DNA of 64,000 nt from Deltaproteobacteria bacterium (GTDB lineage: Bacteria; Desulfobacterota; Binatia; Binatales; Binataceae), in NCBI GenBank assembly GCA_021831785.1, contig JAKBMB010000009.1, positions 88,711 through 152,710 of the forward strand, given 5' to 3'. The notes under the pieces are model-generated. The model had not been told where the DNA came from. It was given only the letters and a program-made list of their open reading frames with translations, and ran no database searches. Shown piece after piece: positions 7,846 through 17,943 of this stretch. Both the position numbers and the translations under genes were made by a program. The stretch's first letter is position 1, and each line of letters begins with the position of its first letter.

Positions 7846-8001
7846 ATGAACTAGCTCGCTTTGCCCGCTGTCAGCCACGGCCTGCCGGCGCTGGTCGCTG
7901 CCGGTGACGAGCGCGCGCGGGCCCACGTCGTCGAGTTCTTCGCCTCCAACATTCGCAACCCGCACACCCGCCGGGCCTACGTTCGCACGATCGGCGAGTT
8001 C
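7846..8001 (+). pseudogene. Tyrosine recombinase, N-terminal fragment
   Basis: From the ATG at 7846 the frame reads MN, an in-frame TAG at 7852-7854, then LALPAVSHGLPALVAAGDER, ARAHVVEFFASNIRNPHTRR and AYVRTIGEFL. This is the SAM-like core-binding N-terminus of a phage-type integrase of the kind that begins with ALPALS and contains NPHTRRAY. The coding sense stops near 8001, where the sequence switches to the 3' end of a toxin gene on the other strand. The catalytic domain is missing here; a matching C-terminus lies at 8448-8592 in the opposite orientation. Confidence 0.75.
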
Positions 8002-8342
8002 CTTTTCAACCGGGCAAGGCGGGCATCAAACCGGTCATCGGCCTTCCGGCTCAGCTCACGGTAGAAGGGCCTTTCGCTGACGCCCGATTTATCGCCCGCC
8101 ACCAGCAGTATTCCCTTGCGCTTCGGATCGAAGGCGAAGGCTACTCGCCATTCGCCGTCTGCCGCGCTAAACCGCAGCTCCTTCATGTTGGCGTGGCGGG
8201 AGCTGTTGAGCGTGTCAACGCGAGGCCACCCCAGTTGCGGCCCGAACTGTTGGACAAGCCGCGACAAGGCCAGTATCCCGGTCTATACATCATGGTGCAG
8301 CTCGTCGAACTCCGGCTCGAACTCATCGCCGACCTCGGCCAT
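7977..8342 (-). pseudogene. Gp49/RelE-type toxin with in-frame TAG
   Basis: Minus-strand frame from an ATG at 8342: MAEVGDEFEPEFDELHHDV, a TAG, then TGILALSRLVQQFGPQLGWP, RHANMKELRFSAADGEWRVA and FAFDPKRKGILLVAGDKSG. This is the phage-derived Gp49-like toxin family (relatives of HigB). The TAG replaces a residue that is Gln or Tyr in relatives I recall. The 3' end runs into the recombinase fragment near 8001, replacing the last few residues, and the XRE antitoxin that should follow is absent. An alternative start after the TAG would give 96 residues but lacks the first helix. Confidence 0.72.
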
Positions 8343-8447
8343 CCAGCCGACGATTGCGCTATGGTATATAATCCATATGATGTCAAATCCATTAATGATG
8401 GTACGTCCGCTCGAGCGCGGCTACGTTGTCTAAGCTGGCCGCTGCCG

Positions 8448-8592
8448 TTAGTACCTGACCCTAAATGTGGGGCTGTCCTCGGGCCGGGTCTTGCGCCGGT
8501 CGTAGAGGCGAGTGGTAGAGACGTTGGCGTGGCCGAGCCGCTCCTGGACCTTGGCGATGCCGGCCTCGTGGGAAAGCGCGTTGGTGGCGGCG
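8448..8592 (-). pseudogene. Tyrosine recombinase, C-terminal fragment
   Basis: About 48 codons on the minus strand ending in TAA at 8448-8450: AATNALSHEAGIAKVQERLG, HANVSTTRLYDRRKTRPEDS, PTFRVRY. It contains the LGHxxxxTT motif and the nucleophilic Tyr of RLYDRR, the last part of a phage-type integrase. Upstream it abuts the stop of the SDR gene at 8593, so the rest of the catalytic domain is gone. With the N-terminal fragment at 7846-8001 in the other orientation, it suggests an inversion-deletion inside a former integrase. Confidence 0.8.
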
Positions 8593-9315
8593 CTAGAACT
8601 TTTCCTTGAAGGGCCGGAGGTCGAGCTCCATCGTCCACGCGCTGCGATCCTGATGGGCCAGATGCCAGTAGGTGTCGGCGATCGCCTCGGGCCTGAGCAA
8701 GTCCTCCGGCTTGAGATTCGACACGCGAGCCCTGAGACGCGGCTCGTCGATCATGCCGTCCACATTTATGTAGGCAACATGAATGCCTTGGGGGCCGAGG
8801 TCGCGCGCGAGCGATTGCGCCAGACCGCGTAGCGCAAACTTCGCCGGGCCAAAGGCCGCGGATCGCGCGCCGGCCTTTACTCCGGCGGTGGCTCCGGTGA
8901 AAAGTATCGTACCGCCGGCACGCTGCGTCATGTCATCGAGCACCGCCTTTACGCACAGAAACGCCCCGAGCGCGCATATCCGCCAATTCGCTTCAAACTG
9001 CTCGGCCGAGAGCTCGCGGATTGAGCCGAAGAACGCGTTGCCCGCGTTGTAAAGCAGAATATGCACGGCGCCCATTTCGCGTTTGATGAGCTCGAATGCG
9101 CCTGCGACTTCATGCGGCTGACTGACGTCGGCGGCCACCGGCAGCGCCCGGCCGCCGCCCGTCTTGATCTCCGCGCTTAGTTGCTCCGCATAGCTTGGCC
9201 CGCGCGCTATTAGGGCGACCGGATAGCTCAGCGCAAATCGCCGTGCCAGGGCCGCGCCGAGGCCGGGCCCCACGCCCGCGACCACGGTTACCGGTGCATC
9301 TGAATTCTCTGCCAT
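8593..9315 (-). CDS. Short-chain dehydrogenase/reductase family protein
   Basis: A 240-residue SDR-fold protein. The NAD(P)-binding glycine motif reads GVGPGLGAAL near residue 14, and the NAG motif is present (ILLYNAGNAFFG). In the catalytic YxxxK the Tyr is Phe (SAAFGPAKFALR, near residue 155) and the catalytic Ser region reads LFTGATAGVKAG, so classical hydride-transfer chemistry is doubtful; a subgroup of SDRs with FxxxK is known. Acyl or hydroxy-steroid-like substrates cannot be told apart here. Transcribed away from the recombinase relic and preceded by the GalT-like gene on the same strand. Confidence 0.85.
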   Translation of the reverse strand: MAENSDAPVTVVAGVGPGLGAALARRFALSYPVALIARGPSYAEQLSAEIKTGGGRALPVAADVSQPHEVAGAFELIKREMGAVHILLYNAGNAFFGSIRELSAEQFEANWRICALGAFLCVKAVLDDMTQRAGGTILFTGATAGVKAGARSAAFGPAKFALRGLAQSLARDLGPQGIHVAYINVDGMIDEPRLRARVSNLKPEDLLRPEAIADTYWHLAHQDRSAWTMELDLRPFKEKF

Positions 9316-9413
9316 CGGGCTTCACCTCGCTTATCTTGTTAAGGCTCTCGCCGCGTATTCTTCGGTGCTGGTTCGCTTCGAGCCGGTCAGGCGATGTTCC
9401 GCCGACGCGCACG

Positions 9414-10457
9414 CTACTTACGGCCGGCGCCGATTTGGCGGCGGATTCGCGCCGCGATTTCCGGCAAATGACGCGGGATGTTGAGCGTACCTGCGACGTT
9501 CGAATAGGGGAACCGACGCACGTTGATATGGGCGTGAAGGGGGAGGCCCCCGCCCTGGTGAATTTCGTAATCGAGGGGCAGCGGACCCAAAAAGGCAAGC
9601 AGGCGATAGAAAACCCCGGCGAACGAGCGTAGCTGATGTTGCGGGAGCTCGCTGAGCAAGCCGAAGAACCGTGGCGCCATTACGTCGTAGCTCTGCGGAA
9701 ACGTCCCGGCGGGGTTGACGTAGCTGATTACGCCGTCGGCGCTTTCGATCGTCAACTCAAGTTCACTTGCCAGCCGGACCATCTTCTCCCATAAAGTCGG
9801 GTCTTCGCGCTGTGCCCGCAGCTCGATCTCCAGGGCGGGCAAAATCGAGGGCGCGCCGATCACCTGTTGATGAACGTGCGGCTGAGAGGCCCCGGACTCC
9901 GGCCCCTGATTTTTCCTCACCACTACGGAGCCGATTGCGGTATTGTCCAATGCCTGCTTTATCAACTGCGCCGCGACGCCCATCACGGCGAAAAAATGCT
10001 CTTCGCCGAGCGCTCCCGTGTATATGAGGTCGTTTAGCGAGCGCGGCTGGTCGAGAAAATGCCGCGGATCTTCGACGATAAGGTACGACTCGTTCTTGCC
10101 CGCGGTTAGCTCGCCCGGAATGCGCGGAAAGAGATTGTTGAAGGCGCGGATGACCCATGATGCGCCCGGTAGAGCACGCGCTCCCTGCCAATGCGCAACC
10201 TGCTCCGGCAAAAGACGCATTATCTCGTTGGGCGCTCGGTCTTCATGGCCAAGGCAAAACGGGCAGTTCTCAAGCGCCTGGTGAAGCAGTCGCGGGTCGA
10301 GCGAAGCCGGCGGCGGGCGCTCTGCGTGCGAATGATGACGGCGCAAAGTGTAGGCAAAGCTTTTCGCGCGCAGTTCCACGGCGTAAGAGATCACGCCGGT
10401 GAAGGGGTTGCGGATCCAGAGCAGGTATCCATTGCGAATCTCGTACGCAAGCGGCAT
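9414..10457 (-). CDS. Galactose-1-phosphate uridylyltransferase-like HIT protein
   Basis: A 347-residue GalT-family nucleotidyltransferase. Features in order: the strand IRNPFTGVISYAVELRAKSF, the zinc-type motif NCPFCLGHED near residue 90, NLFPRI and NESYLIVED, then the active-site GASQPHVHQQVIG near residue 200, a HxHxQ signature in which the second His is the nucleotide-bound nucleophile. The C-terminal half repeats the HIT fold (LPLHAHINVRRFPYSN). The middle residue of HPH is Val rather than Pro. It may act on galactose-1-phosphate or on another sugar phosphate such as ADP-glucose; no Leloir genes are adjacent. Start at 10457 chosen as the only start giving the family N-terminus. Confidence 0.82.
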   Translation of the reverse strand: MPLAYEIRNGYLLWIRNPFTGVISYAVELRAKSFAYTLRRHHSHAERPPPASLDPRLLHQALENCPFCLGHEDRAPNEIMRLLPEQVAHWQGARALPGASWVIRAFNNLFPRIPGELTAGKNESYLIVEDPRHFLDQPRSLNDLIYTGALGEEHFFAVMGVAAQLIKQALDNTAIGSVVVRKNQGPESGASQPHVHQQVIGAPSILPALEIELRAQREDPTLWEKMVRLASELELTIESADGVISYVNPAGTFPQSYDVMAPRFFGLLSELPQHQLRSFAGVFYRLLAFLGPLPLDYEIHQGGGLPLHAHINVRRFPYSNVAGTLNIPRHLPEIAARIRRQIGAGRK

Positions 10458-10851
10458 TGGATGAGACCGTCGAACGGCTTAGACATTGATTAGGCGATCC
10501 GGTCCGCATTTTCAACGGATACGATTCAGCCGTTGTTCGCGCCGCGCCATGCGCGCCGTTTGTCTATAGCCGTTCAAATGCTGTCGGCGCGCGTCCTCTC
10601 GGACGGCGCTCCCACACGGTGGCACAGCGTACAGCGGAGCGCGGCGCGCCGGCGGGAGCGGCAGGGCTGCGCTTGAAGGCAAACGGCGCTAATGAAGAGG
10701 GCGCTCGCTTGACAGGCCGCGGAGCCTAAGCGCAAAATGACTCTGTTTGTCGCCACGAGCGAATCCGTTCAGATGAGCCTCTTACCCCTATTTTGTTTGC
10801 CGCGAGGGATGGCGCGGGCCGCCCGGCCTTCGAGTCCAGGCGCATAAGGCT
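10458..10851. other. Divergent intergenic region
   Basis: About 390 bases between the GalT-like gene and the aminotransferase. It holds the promoter described at 10709-10738 and GC-rich stretches; no gene is supported. Confidence 0.5.
10709..10738 (+). promoter_or_regulatory. Probable sigma-70 promoter of aminotransferase-serA-purA
   Basis: TTGACA at 10709-10714, an 18-base spacer and CAAAAT at 10733-10738, about 115 bases before the aminotransferase start. The -35 is a perfect consensus in otherwise GC-rich DNA. Confidence 0.5.
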
Positions 10852-12003
10852 GTGCCGCCGATCAAGAAGTATTTATTCACGCCCGGGCCGACCGAAGTTC
10901 CGCCGGACGTGCTGCTGGAGATGGCGCGTCCGATCATCCATCACCGGACGCCGGAGTTTAGCGCGGAGCTCGACCGCGTGCGCGAGCGCTTGAAGCCGCT
11001 TTTTGGCACCAAGCAAGAGGTGCTCGTACTGAGCGCGTCCGGCACCGGCGCCATGGAAGCCGCGGTGTGCAACCTGTTGGCGCCCGGTGACGAGGCGATA
11101 TTCGTCAACGGCGGCAAGTTCGGCGAGCGCTGGGGTAAACTGCTGAGCGCGCACGCAATGGCGGCGCGCGAGGTCAAGGTTGAATGGGGCCGCGCGCTCG
11201 ATCCGGCTCAAATCGAAGCGGCGATTAGCCGTTATCCGCGGGCCCGGGCGGTGTTCGTGCAAGCCAGCGAGACCTCTACCACCGCGATTCATCCGGTGGA
11301 AGAGCTGGGTGAAATTACCCGCGGCCGCGACCTGCTGCTGGTCGTTGACGGTATAACCTCGGTCGGAGTTTACGAACAGCGGATGGATGACTGGGCGGTC
11401 GACGCGCTGGTGAGCGGAAGCCAAAAGGCGCTGATGCTGCCGCCGGGGCTCGGCCTGATCGCGCTTTCCGAGCGCGCATGGGAACGCGCCCGCGCGCTCA
11501 AGACGCCGCGCTACTACTTTGATCTTACGCGCGAGCTTAAGGCGCAGCGCGACGAGCATACGACGGCGTACACGCCGGCCGTGGGGCTGGTGCGCGGGCT
11601 TAATAAAAGCCTCGAATTGATCCACAACGAAACTCTGCCCACCGTTTTTGCGCGCCACCGGATGATGGCTGAGGCGGTGCACGACGGCGCGCGCGCGCTG
11701 GGGCTCAAGCTCTTCGCCGTCGAATCGCCCGCCCCGGGGGTGACCGGGATTTTAGCGCCGGAGGGGACCGACGCCGCGAAAGTGGTGCGTTTGATGCGCG
11801 ACGATCTGGGGGTCGGCGTACAGGCCGGCCAGGACCATATGCGCACCAAGCTGATACGCATCGGCCACATGGGATATGTGGCACCCTTCGACATGCTCGT
11901 CGCGCTGAGCGCGCTGGAGCTTGCGCTGCGCCGTCACGGCTACGAGTTTTCCGCCGGCGCGGCGGTTGGCGCGGTGCAGCGGCGTTTGGCATCCAGCGCC
12001 TGA
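10852..12003 (+). CDS. Class V aminotransferase, probable phosphoserine/serine-type
   Basis: A 383-residue PLP enzyme of the serine-pyruvate/alanine-glyoxylate group. Begins at GTG 10852 with KKYLFTPGPTEVPPDVL, the family's substrate-binding start. SASGTGAMEAA (near residue 61) binds the cofactor phosphate, VVDGITSVG holds the Asp that contacts the pyridine nitrogen, and Lys in VSGSQKALMLPPG (about 192) forms the Schiff base. The next gene is serA, only 16 bases on, which argues that this enzyme takes the serC role, converting 3-phosphohydroxypyruvate to phosphoserine, as class V enzymes of this type do in some other bacteria and archaea. Alanine-glyoxylate transamination is the alternative. 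Confidence 0.85.
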   Translation: MPPIKKYLFTPGPTEVPPDVLLEMARPIIHHRTPEFSAELDRVRERLKPLFGTKQEVLVLSASGTGAMEAAVCNLLAPGDEAIFVNGGKFGERWGKLLSAHAMAAREVKVEWGRALDPAQIEAAISRYPRARAVFVQASETSTTAIHPVEELGEITRGRDLLLVVDGITSVGVYEQRMDDWAVDALVSGSQKALMLPPGLGLIALSERAWERARALKTPRYYFDLTRELKAQRDEHTTAYTPAVGLVRGLNKSLELIHNETLPTVFARHRMMAEAVHDGARALGLKLFAVESPAPGVTGILAPEGTDAAKVVRLMRDDLGVGVQAGQDHMRTKLIRIGHMGYVAPFDMLVALSALELALRRHGYEFSAGAAVGAVQRRLASSA

Positions 12004-12019
12004 GCGCAGAGGGCAATCG

Positions 12020-13612
12020 ATGGCGACCTATCGCGTCTTATTGAGCGACGCTCTTGCCGAGCAGGGTTTGCAGACCTTGCGCTCCCATCCCGAACTGGAG
12101 GTCGAGGTCCGCCCCGGGCTCGACCCGCGTCAACTTGCCCGCGTTATCCCTCCATATCACGCCCTGGTGATTCGCAGCGCGACCAAAGTGACGCGCGAGG
12201 TAATCGAGGCGGGGCAAAACTTGCGCGTGATCGGCCGCGCCGGAGTTGGCGTGGACAACGTCGACCTGGACGCAGCCACGCGGCGCGGCGTGGTGGTGAT
12301 GAACAGCCCCTCAGGCAACGCCGTCACCACCGCCGAGCATACGATCGCGATGCTGATGGCGCTGGCGAGGCACATTCCCGCTGCCGACCGAGCGCTGCGG
12401 TCCGGCCGTTGGGAGCGCGCCGAGTTCACCGGCGTTGAAATCTGCAACAAAGTTCTGGGCGTGATTGGACTGGGCAATATCGGGCGCATCGTCGCCGACC
12501 GCGCGCTGGGCCTCAAGATGAGAGTGATTGGGGTGGACCCGATTGTTACGCAGGAGGCGGCGGGCAGGCTCGGGGTCGAGCTGGTCACCCTGGAGGAGCT
12601 TTTTGGCCGCGCGGACTTCATTACCGTGCACACGCCGTTGAGCCGGCAGACTCAGGGTCTTATCGGTGCCGCGGCCTTCGCGCGGATGAAGCCCGGCGTG
12701 CGGCTGATCAATTGCGCCCGGGGCGGAATCGTTGATGAGCAAGAACTCGCGCAGGCTCTGTGCGACGGCAGGGTAGCGGGCGCGGCGCTCGACGTGTTCG
12801 CGCGCGAGCCGCTGCCCGCCGACCATCCGCTCTTGGCGGCCCCCAATCTGGTCGTGACGCCCCATCTGGGCGCGGCGACCGGCGAGGCGCAGACCCAGGT
12901 CGCGGTGGACATCGCCCAGCAGGTCGCGGACTATCTGCTGCGCGGAATCGTGCGTCACGCGGTCAATTTACCGGCGCTCTCGCCTAAGGAGTTGGAGGCT
13001 ATCCAACCCCATCTGCGGTTGGCGGAAAAGCTCGGCCATCTCGCGGCCCAGCTTATCAAAGGCGCTCCTGAGCAGGTTTCCATCGGCTTTGGCGGCGAAG
13101 CCGCCAACGTCAATCCCGAACCGATCGTTGCCGCGGCTTTGAAGGGGCTGCTGAGCCGCTTCCTTGACCAGGAACTGAATTATGTGAACGCGCCGTTCAT
13201 AGCGCGCGAGCGCGGGATAAAAGTAATCGAGAGCCGCTCGCGCGAGGCCACCGATTACGTGGACAATCTGACGCTCGAGGCGCGCGGCGCCGGCGGCGCG
13301 CTTCGAGTCGTTGGAGCTGTCGTGGGCGGGCGCGGCCTGCGCCTTATCGGGATTGACGGCTTTCGGTTTGAAGCTGTTCCCGAGGGTCATTTCCTCGTGC
13401 TTCACAACCGCGACGTTCCAGGCGTGGTGGGCGCGATCGGGACGGTTCTCGGCAGCGCGGGCATCAACATCGCGGGTCTTGATCTCGGCCGCGACCGGGT
13501 GGGAGGAATGGCGATCAGCCTGGTCTCGGTTGACGAGCCGGTGTCCCCCGAGGTCATTGAACGGCTCAACACCATCCCGGCTATAACTTCGGCCGCAACG
13601 ATAAGTCTGTAA
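12020..13612 (+). CDS. serA: D-3-phosphoglycerate dehydrogenase
   Basis: Oxidises 3-phosphoglycerate to 3-phosphohydroxypyruvate, the first step of serine synthesis. ATG 12020 follows GAGGG. The 530-residue protein is the long type: substrate domain (LLSDALAEQGLQTL), NAD domain with VLGVIGLGNIGRIVADRALG, catalytic Arg in NCARGGIVDEQEL and His in TPHLGAATGEAQ, then the allosteric-substrate-binding domain and a C-terminal ACT domain (HFLVLHNRDVPGVVGAIGTV, GINIAGLDLGR) that usually binds serine. It follows the aminotransferase closely, so phosphohydroxypyruvate is made and transaminated from one transcript. End-product inhibition by serine is expected from the ACT domain. Confidence 0.97.
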   Translation: MATYRVLLSDALAEQGLQTLRSHPELEVEVRPGLDPRQLARVIPPYHALVIRSATKVTREVIEAGQNLRVIGRAGVGVDNVDLDAATRRGVVVMNSPSGNAVTTAEHTIAMLMALARHIPAADRALRSGRWERAEFTGVEICNKVLGVIGLGNIGRIVADRALGLKMRVIGVDPIVTQEAAGRLGVELVTLEELFGRADFITVHTPLSRQTQGLIGAAAFARMKPGVRLINCARGGIVDEQELAQALCDGRVAGAALDVFAREPLPADHPLLAAPNLVVTPHLGAATGEAQTQVAVDIAQQVADYLLRGIVRHAVNLPALSPKELEAIQPHLRLAEKLGHLAAQLIKGAPEQVSIGFGGEAANVNPEPIVAAALKGLLSRFLDQELNYVNAPFIARERGIKVIESRSREATDYVDNLTLEARGAGGALRVVGAVVGGRGLRLIGIDGFRFEAVPEGHFLVLHNRDVPGVVGAIGTVLGSAGINIAGLDLGRDRVGGMAISLVSVDEPVSPEVIERLNTIPAITSAATISL

Positions 13613-13687
13613 CAATGCGGGGGCGCAAGGCCGGCGCGAGAGCGGTCGGCGGCGCGGCCGCGCGCGTGGAGTTTTGCGTAAGGCGTT

Positions 13688-14983
<1,296 letters not shown>

Positions 14984-15058
14984 AGCTGCGCTCGCGTGCG
15001 CTCCGCGCCGCCATGGTCGCTTTGGCCGCCGCGCCGCGGTGGGCAATAATGGACCGGC

Positions 15059-16873
15059 ATGCCTAATCGCCGGCGGTGGGAACGATTCGCGCTCGTCGCG
15101 TGCGTCGGCGCACTGCTCTGTCTTACGGGCCTCGGCCGGCCCGCGCTATGGGAGCCCGACGAGGGCCGCTACGCGGAGATCGCGCGCGAGATGTTGGCCA
15201 GCGGCGACTACACGACGCCTCGCGACGACTGGGTGCGATATTTCGAGAAGCCGCCCCTGATGTATTGGCTGACGGCCGCCTCGGTCCGCGTGTTGGGCCC
15301 TGATGAGTTCGCGGTTCGGCTGCCGTCGGCGCTTTTCAGCATCGGCCAGATGTTGCTCGTCGCGGCGCTGGGCGAGGTTATGTTCGGGCCGGAGGCGGCG
15401 CTGCCGGCCGCGTTGTGTCTTGGCCTAAGCCCGCTGTTTTTCGGTTTTGCCCGCTTCCTGACCCTGGACCCGGCGCTCGCTTTTTTTGTCTGCGCCGGGC
15501 TCGCTTCGTTTTATGCCGGCGCGCGCGAGGAATTGTTCAGCCGCGGGCGCGCGCGGGCATGGTTTGGGGCGGCGGCCGCGTGCGCTGCGCTGGGCACGCT
15601 CGTCAAGGGTCCGGTGGCGCTGGTTCTGGTGGCCGGTGTGGCGTTGGCCTATATGCTGGTGGACGGGCAGGGTTGGCGGGTTTTGCAAATTCCCTGGTTT
15701 TCGTGCGCGCTGGTGTATGGGGCAATCGCGCTGCCGTGGTTCATTCTGGCTGCGCGGCGCAACCCGGAATTTGCGCGTTTTTTCATCGTTCACGAACATA
15801 TCGAACGCTATCTGCAGAGCACGGAGCATCAATGGGGGGTCTGGTTTCTTCCGGTGGTCGCCTTGGGCGGCGCGTGGCCGTGGGTTTGCTTTGTGCCTTT
15901 TGCGGTACTTGATTTGCGGGCCGGCGGACGAGCGTCGCGGCGCTCGGCGTTCAACTTTTTGGTGACCTGGTTTTGCTGCGTCGTCGTGTTCTTTTCGGCC
16001 GCGCGCTCGAAGCTGGGATCTTACGTGCTGCCCGGGCTTCCGCCGCTGGCGATTCTGGCGGGCTACGGGGCCGTATGCGCGCGCGAGCAGTCGTCCTGCG
16101 CGGCGCGGCGGATCGCGCGCGCAGCGGTGGCGCTGAACGCAGTTGTCTCGTTGAGCGCGTTCGTGGCCGCGATTGCGCTGGGGTTGTGTGCGGCCGGCGG
16201 AGCGGAGGTGCTCCAATGGCTCGCCGGACAAGTCCAACGGTTTGCCGAACAAGGACGGCTAGGCGCCTCGGCGGCCGGCCTTTGCGCCAATCCTGTGCTG
16301 ACGCGGTTTGGCCGCGAAATCGCGGCAAGTATCGCGCTGCTCGGCGCCTGCGGAGCGATCAGCGTGGTCGCATCGCGCGGACGGCGGCCGCGCGCAGCGA
16401 TCATCGCCGCGGCGCTGGCGGGAGCGGCGGCGATGACGCTTCTGGTTCGGGCGCGGGATGACGCGAGTCCCTGGGGTTCCTATCGGCGGCTCGCCCGCGC
16501 GATTCAAGCGCCGTTGGACAGTGGGTGCGCGCTGGTCTCGTACCGGCACTTCGTCCAGTCGCTGCCGTTTTACACCGGAGCGCGGGAGGCCTTAGTCGCT
16601 TACCGAGGCGAGCTCGCTCCGTTCGGCGGCAGCGCTGACGCCAAGGCGAGCTTCATCGACGGCGACGCGGATTTGCTGACACTCTGGCGCTCGCCGCGAT
16701 GCATTGTGTTGATCGCCGACCGGCAGTATCTGCCCGGTCTGACCAAGCTTCTTTCGCCGGCGCCCAGCGCGCTGGCCTCCGAAGGGCAGAAAGTAGCGCT
16801 TGTCAACCGCAGCACGCCAGCCTTGGGAGCGCCGCCCTCGGGCCAGGCCGAAGGGCTTCTACCGCGCGACTGA
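15059..16873 (+). CDS. arnT: Lipid A aminoarabinose/glycosyl transferase ArnT-like
   Basis: A 604-residue polytopic membrane glycosyltransferase of the ArnT/PMT clan. After the first membrane segment comes the diagnostic periplasmic loop LWEPDEGRYAEIAREMLASG, then RYFEKPPLMYWL, both close to E. coli ArnT. Roughly a dozen hydrophobic segments follow, with a C-terminal periplasmic domain. ArnT moves 4-amino-4-deoxy-L-arabinose from undecaprenyl phosphate to lipid A on the periplasmic face, giving resistance to cationic peptides. The following four genes match arnC, the two halves of arnA and arnD, which supports the call over a general GT39 protein. Confidence 0.88.
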   Translation: MPNRRRWERFALVACVGALLCLTGLGRPALWEPDEGRYAEIAREMLASGDYTTPRDDWVRYFEKPPLMYWLTAASVRVLGPDEFAVRLPSALFSIGQMLLVAALGEVMFGPEAALPAALCLGLSPLFFGFARFLTLDPALAFFVCAGLASFYAGAREELFSRGRARAWFGAAAACAALGTLVKGPVALVLVAGVALAYMLVDGQGWRVLQIPWFSCALVYGAIALPWFILAARRNPEFARFFIVHEHIERYLQSTEHQWGVWFLPVVALGGAWPWVCFVPFAVLDLRAGGRASRRSAFNFLVTWFCCVVVFFSAARSKLGSYVLPGLPPLAILAGYGAVCAREQSSCAARRIARAAVALNAVVSLSAFVAAIALGLCAAGGAEVLQWLAGQVQRFAEQGRLGASAAGLCANPVLTRFGREIAASIALLGACGAISVVASRGRRPRAAIIAAALAGAAAMTLLVRARDDASPWGSYRRLARAIQAPLDSGCALVSYRHFVQSLPFYTGAREALVAYRGELAPFGGSADAKASFIDGDADLLTLWRSPRCIVLIADRQYLPGLTKLLSPAPSALASEGQKVALVNRSTPALGAPPSGQAEGLLPRD

Positions 16874-16925
16874 GCTTCGGTGTAATAAGAGATGTTATGA
16901 GGTCTATGCAGCAAGCGAGGTGGTT

Positions 16926-17930
16926 ATGGTTTGGCCGTCGAGTAGGGTAAGCCTGCTGCGCGAGGCGTCAGCGACGGCGGCCAACTCGGTGTCGATTGTC
17001 GCCCCGATCTACAACGAGGCCGCGAATCTCCCTGTGTTGTGGGAAAGATTGAGCGCGGTGCTCAAGACGCTCGGACGCGACTGGGAGGTGATATTTGTTG
17101 ATGACGGCTCTTCGGACGCCTCGCTGCGCATTTTGCGCGAGCTTACCGAGCGCGAGCCGCGCGTCAAAGTGGTGGAGTTGGCCCGCAACTTCGGCCAGCA
17201 TTCGGCGATTCTCGCCGGTTTTCGCCAGAGCCGCGGCGAGGTGGTGGTCACCTTAGATGCCGACTTGCAGAACCCGCCCGAGGAAATCCCTCGCCTGCTG
17301 GAAGCGATCGACGCCGGCAATGACGTGGTGGGCGGCTGGCGCGCCAACCGGCAGGACCGCGCCTTCCGGCGCCTGGCCTCGCGCTGGCATAACCGGGTGA
17401 CCTCGCTGATCGTCGGCGTGCCGATGCACGATTACGGCTGCATGCTGCGCGCCTATCGCCGGCATATCGTCGATACCGTGGTGCAATGCGACGAGAAGGC
17501 CGCCTTTATCCCGGCCTTGGCCGCGAGCTTCGCCAAGCGAGTGGCTGAAATACCGGTGGCGCACGATCAGCGCATCGCGGGCGAATCCAAATACAATTTC
17601 CTGGGGTTGGCCAAGCTCAGCCTGAACCTGATCACCGGGTTTTCGCTAGCGCCGGTGCAGTTCGTAAGCCTGCTCGGCATCTTAATCGCCTTAATTGATA
17701 CGGCGTTTGCCGGCTTTCTGCTGCTTCATCGGCTGCTCTACGGTCCGCAGCAGGAAGGCGCGCTATGGACGCTGTTCGCGGTGCTGTTTTTCTTCGTGGG
17801 TTTCCTGTTTCTGGCCCTCGGGCTGATCGGCGAGTACGTCGGCCGCATTTATCAGGAGGTGCGTCATCGCCCCACTTACGTCGTTCGAACCGTGCACGAG
17901 AGCGACGCGGATCGCGCCGGCCGGGGATGA
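16926..17930 (+). CDS. arnC: Undecaprenyl-phosphate 4-formamidoarabinose transferase ArnC-like
   Basis: A GT2 glycosyltransferase of 334 residues from the ATG at 16926; an open frame reaches back into arnT but lacks a good start. Nucleotide-sugar site: SIVAPIYNEAANLP and EVIFVDDGSSDASL; metal-binding VVVTLDADLQNPPEEI; acceptor motif GESKYNFLGLAKL. Two C-terminal membrane segments (FVSLLGILIALI and TLFAVLFFFVGFLFLALGLI) place it at the inner membrane. It is expected to transfer formamidoarabinose from UDP to undecaprenyl phosphate. Related dolichol-phosphate-mannose-type enzymes share these motifs; the neighbours decide the name. Confidence 0.87.
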   Translation: MVWPSSRVSLLREASATAANSVSIVAPIYNEAANLPVLWERLSAVLKTLGRDWEVIFVDDGSSDASLRILRELTEREPRVKVVELARNFGQHSAILAGFRQSRGEVVVTLDADLQNPPEEIPRLLEAIDAGNDVVGGWRANRQDRAFRRLASRWHNRVTSLIVGVPMHDYGCMLRAYRRHIVDTVVQCDEKAAFIPALAASFAKRVAEIPVAHDQRIAGESKYNFLGLAKLSLNLITGFSLAPVQFVSLLGILIALIDTAFAGFLLLHRLLYGPQQEGALWTLFAVLFFFVGFLFLALGLIGEYVGRIYQEVRHRPTYVVRTVHESDADRAGRG

Positions 17931-17943
17931 GGCTTGGGGGAGA

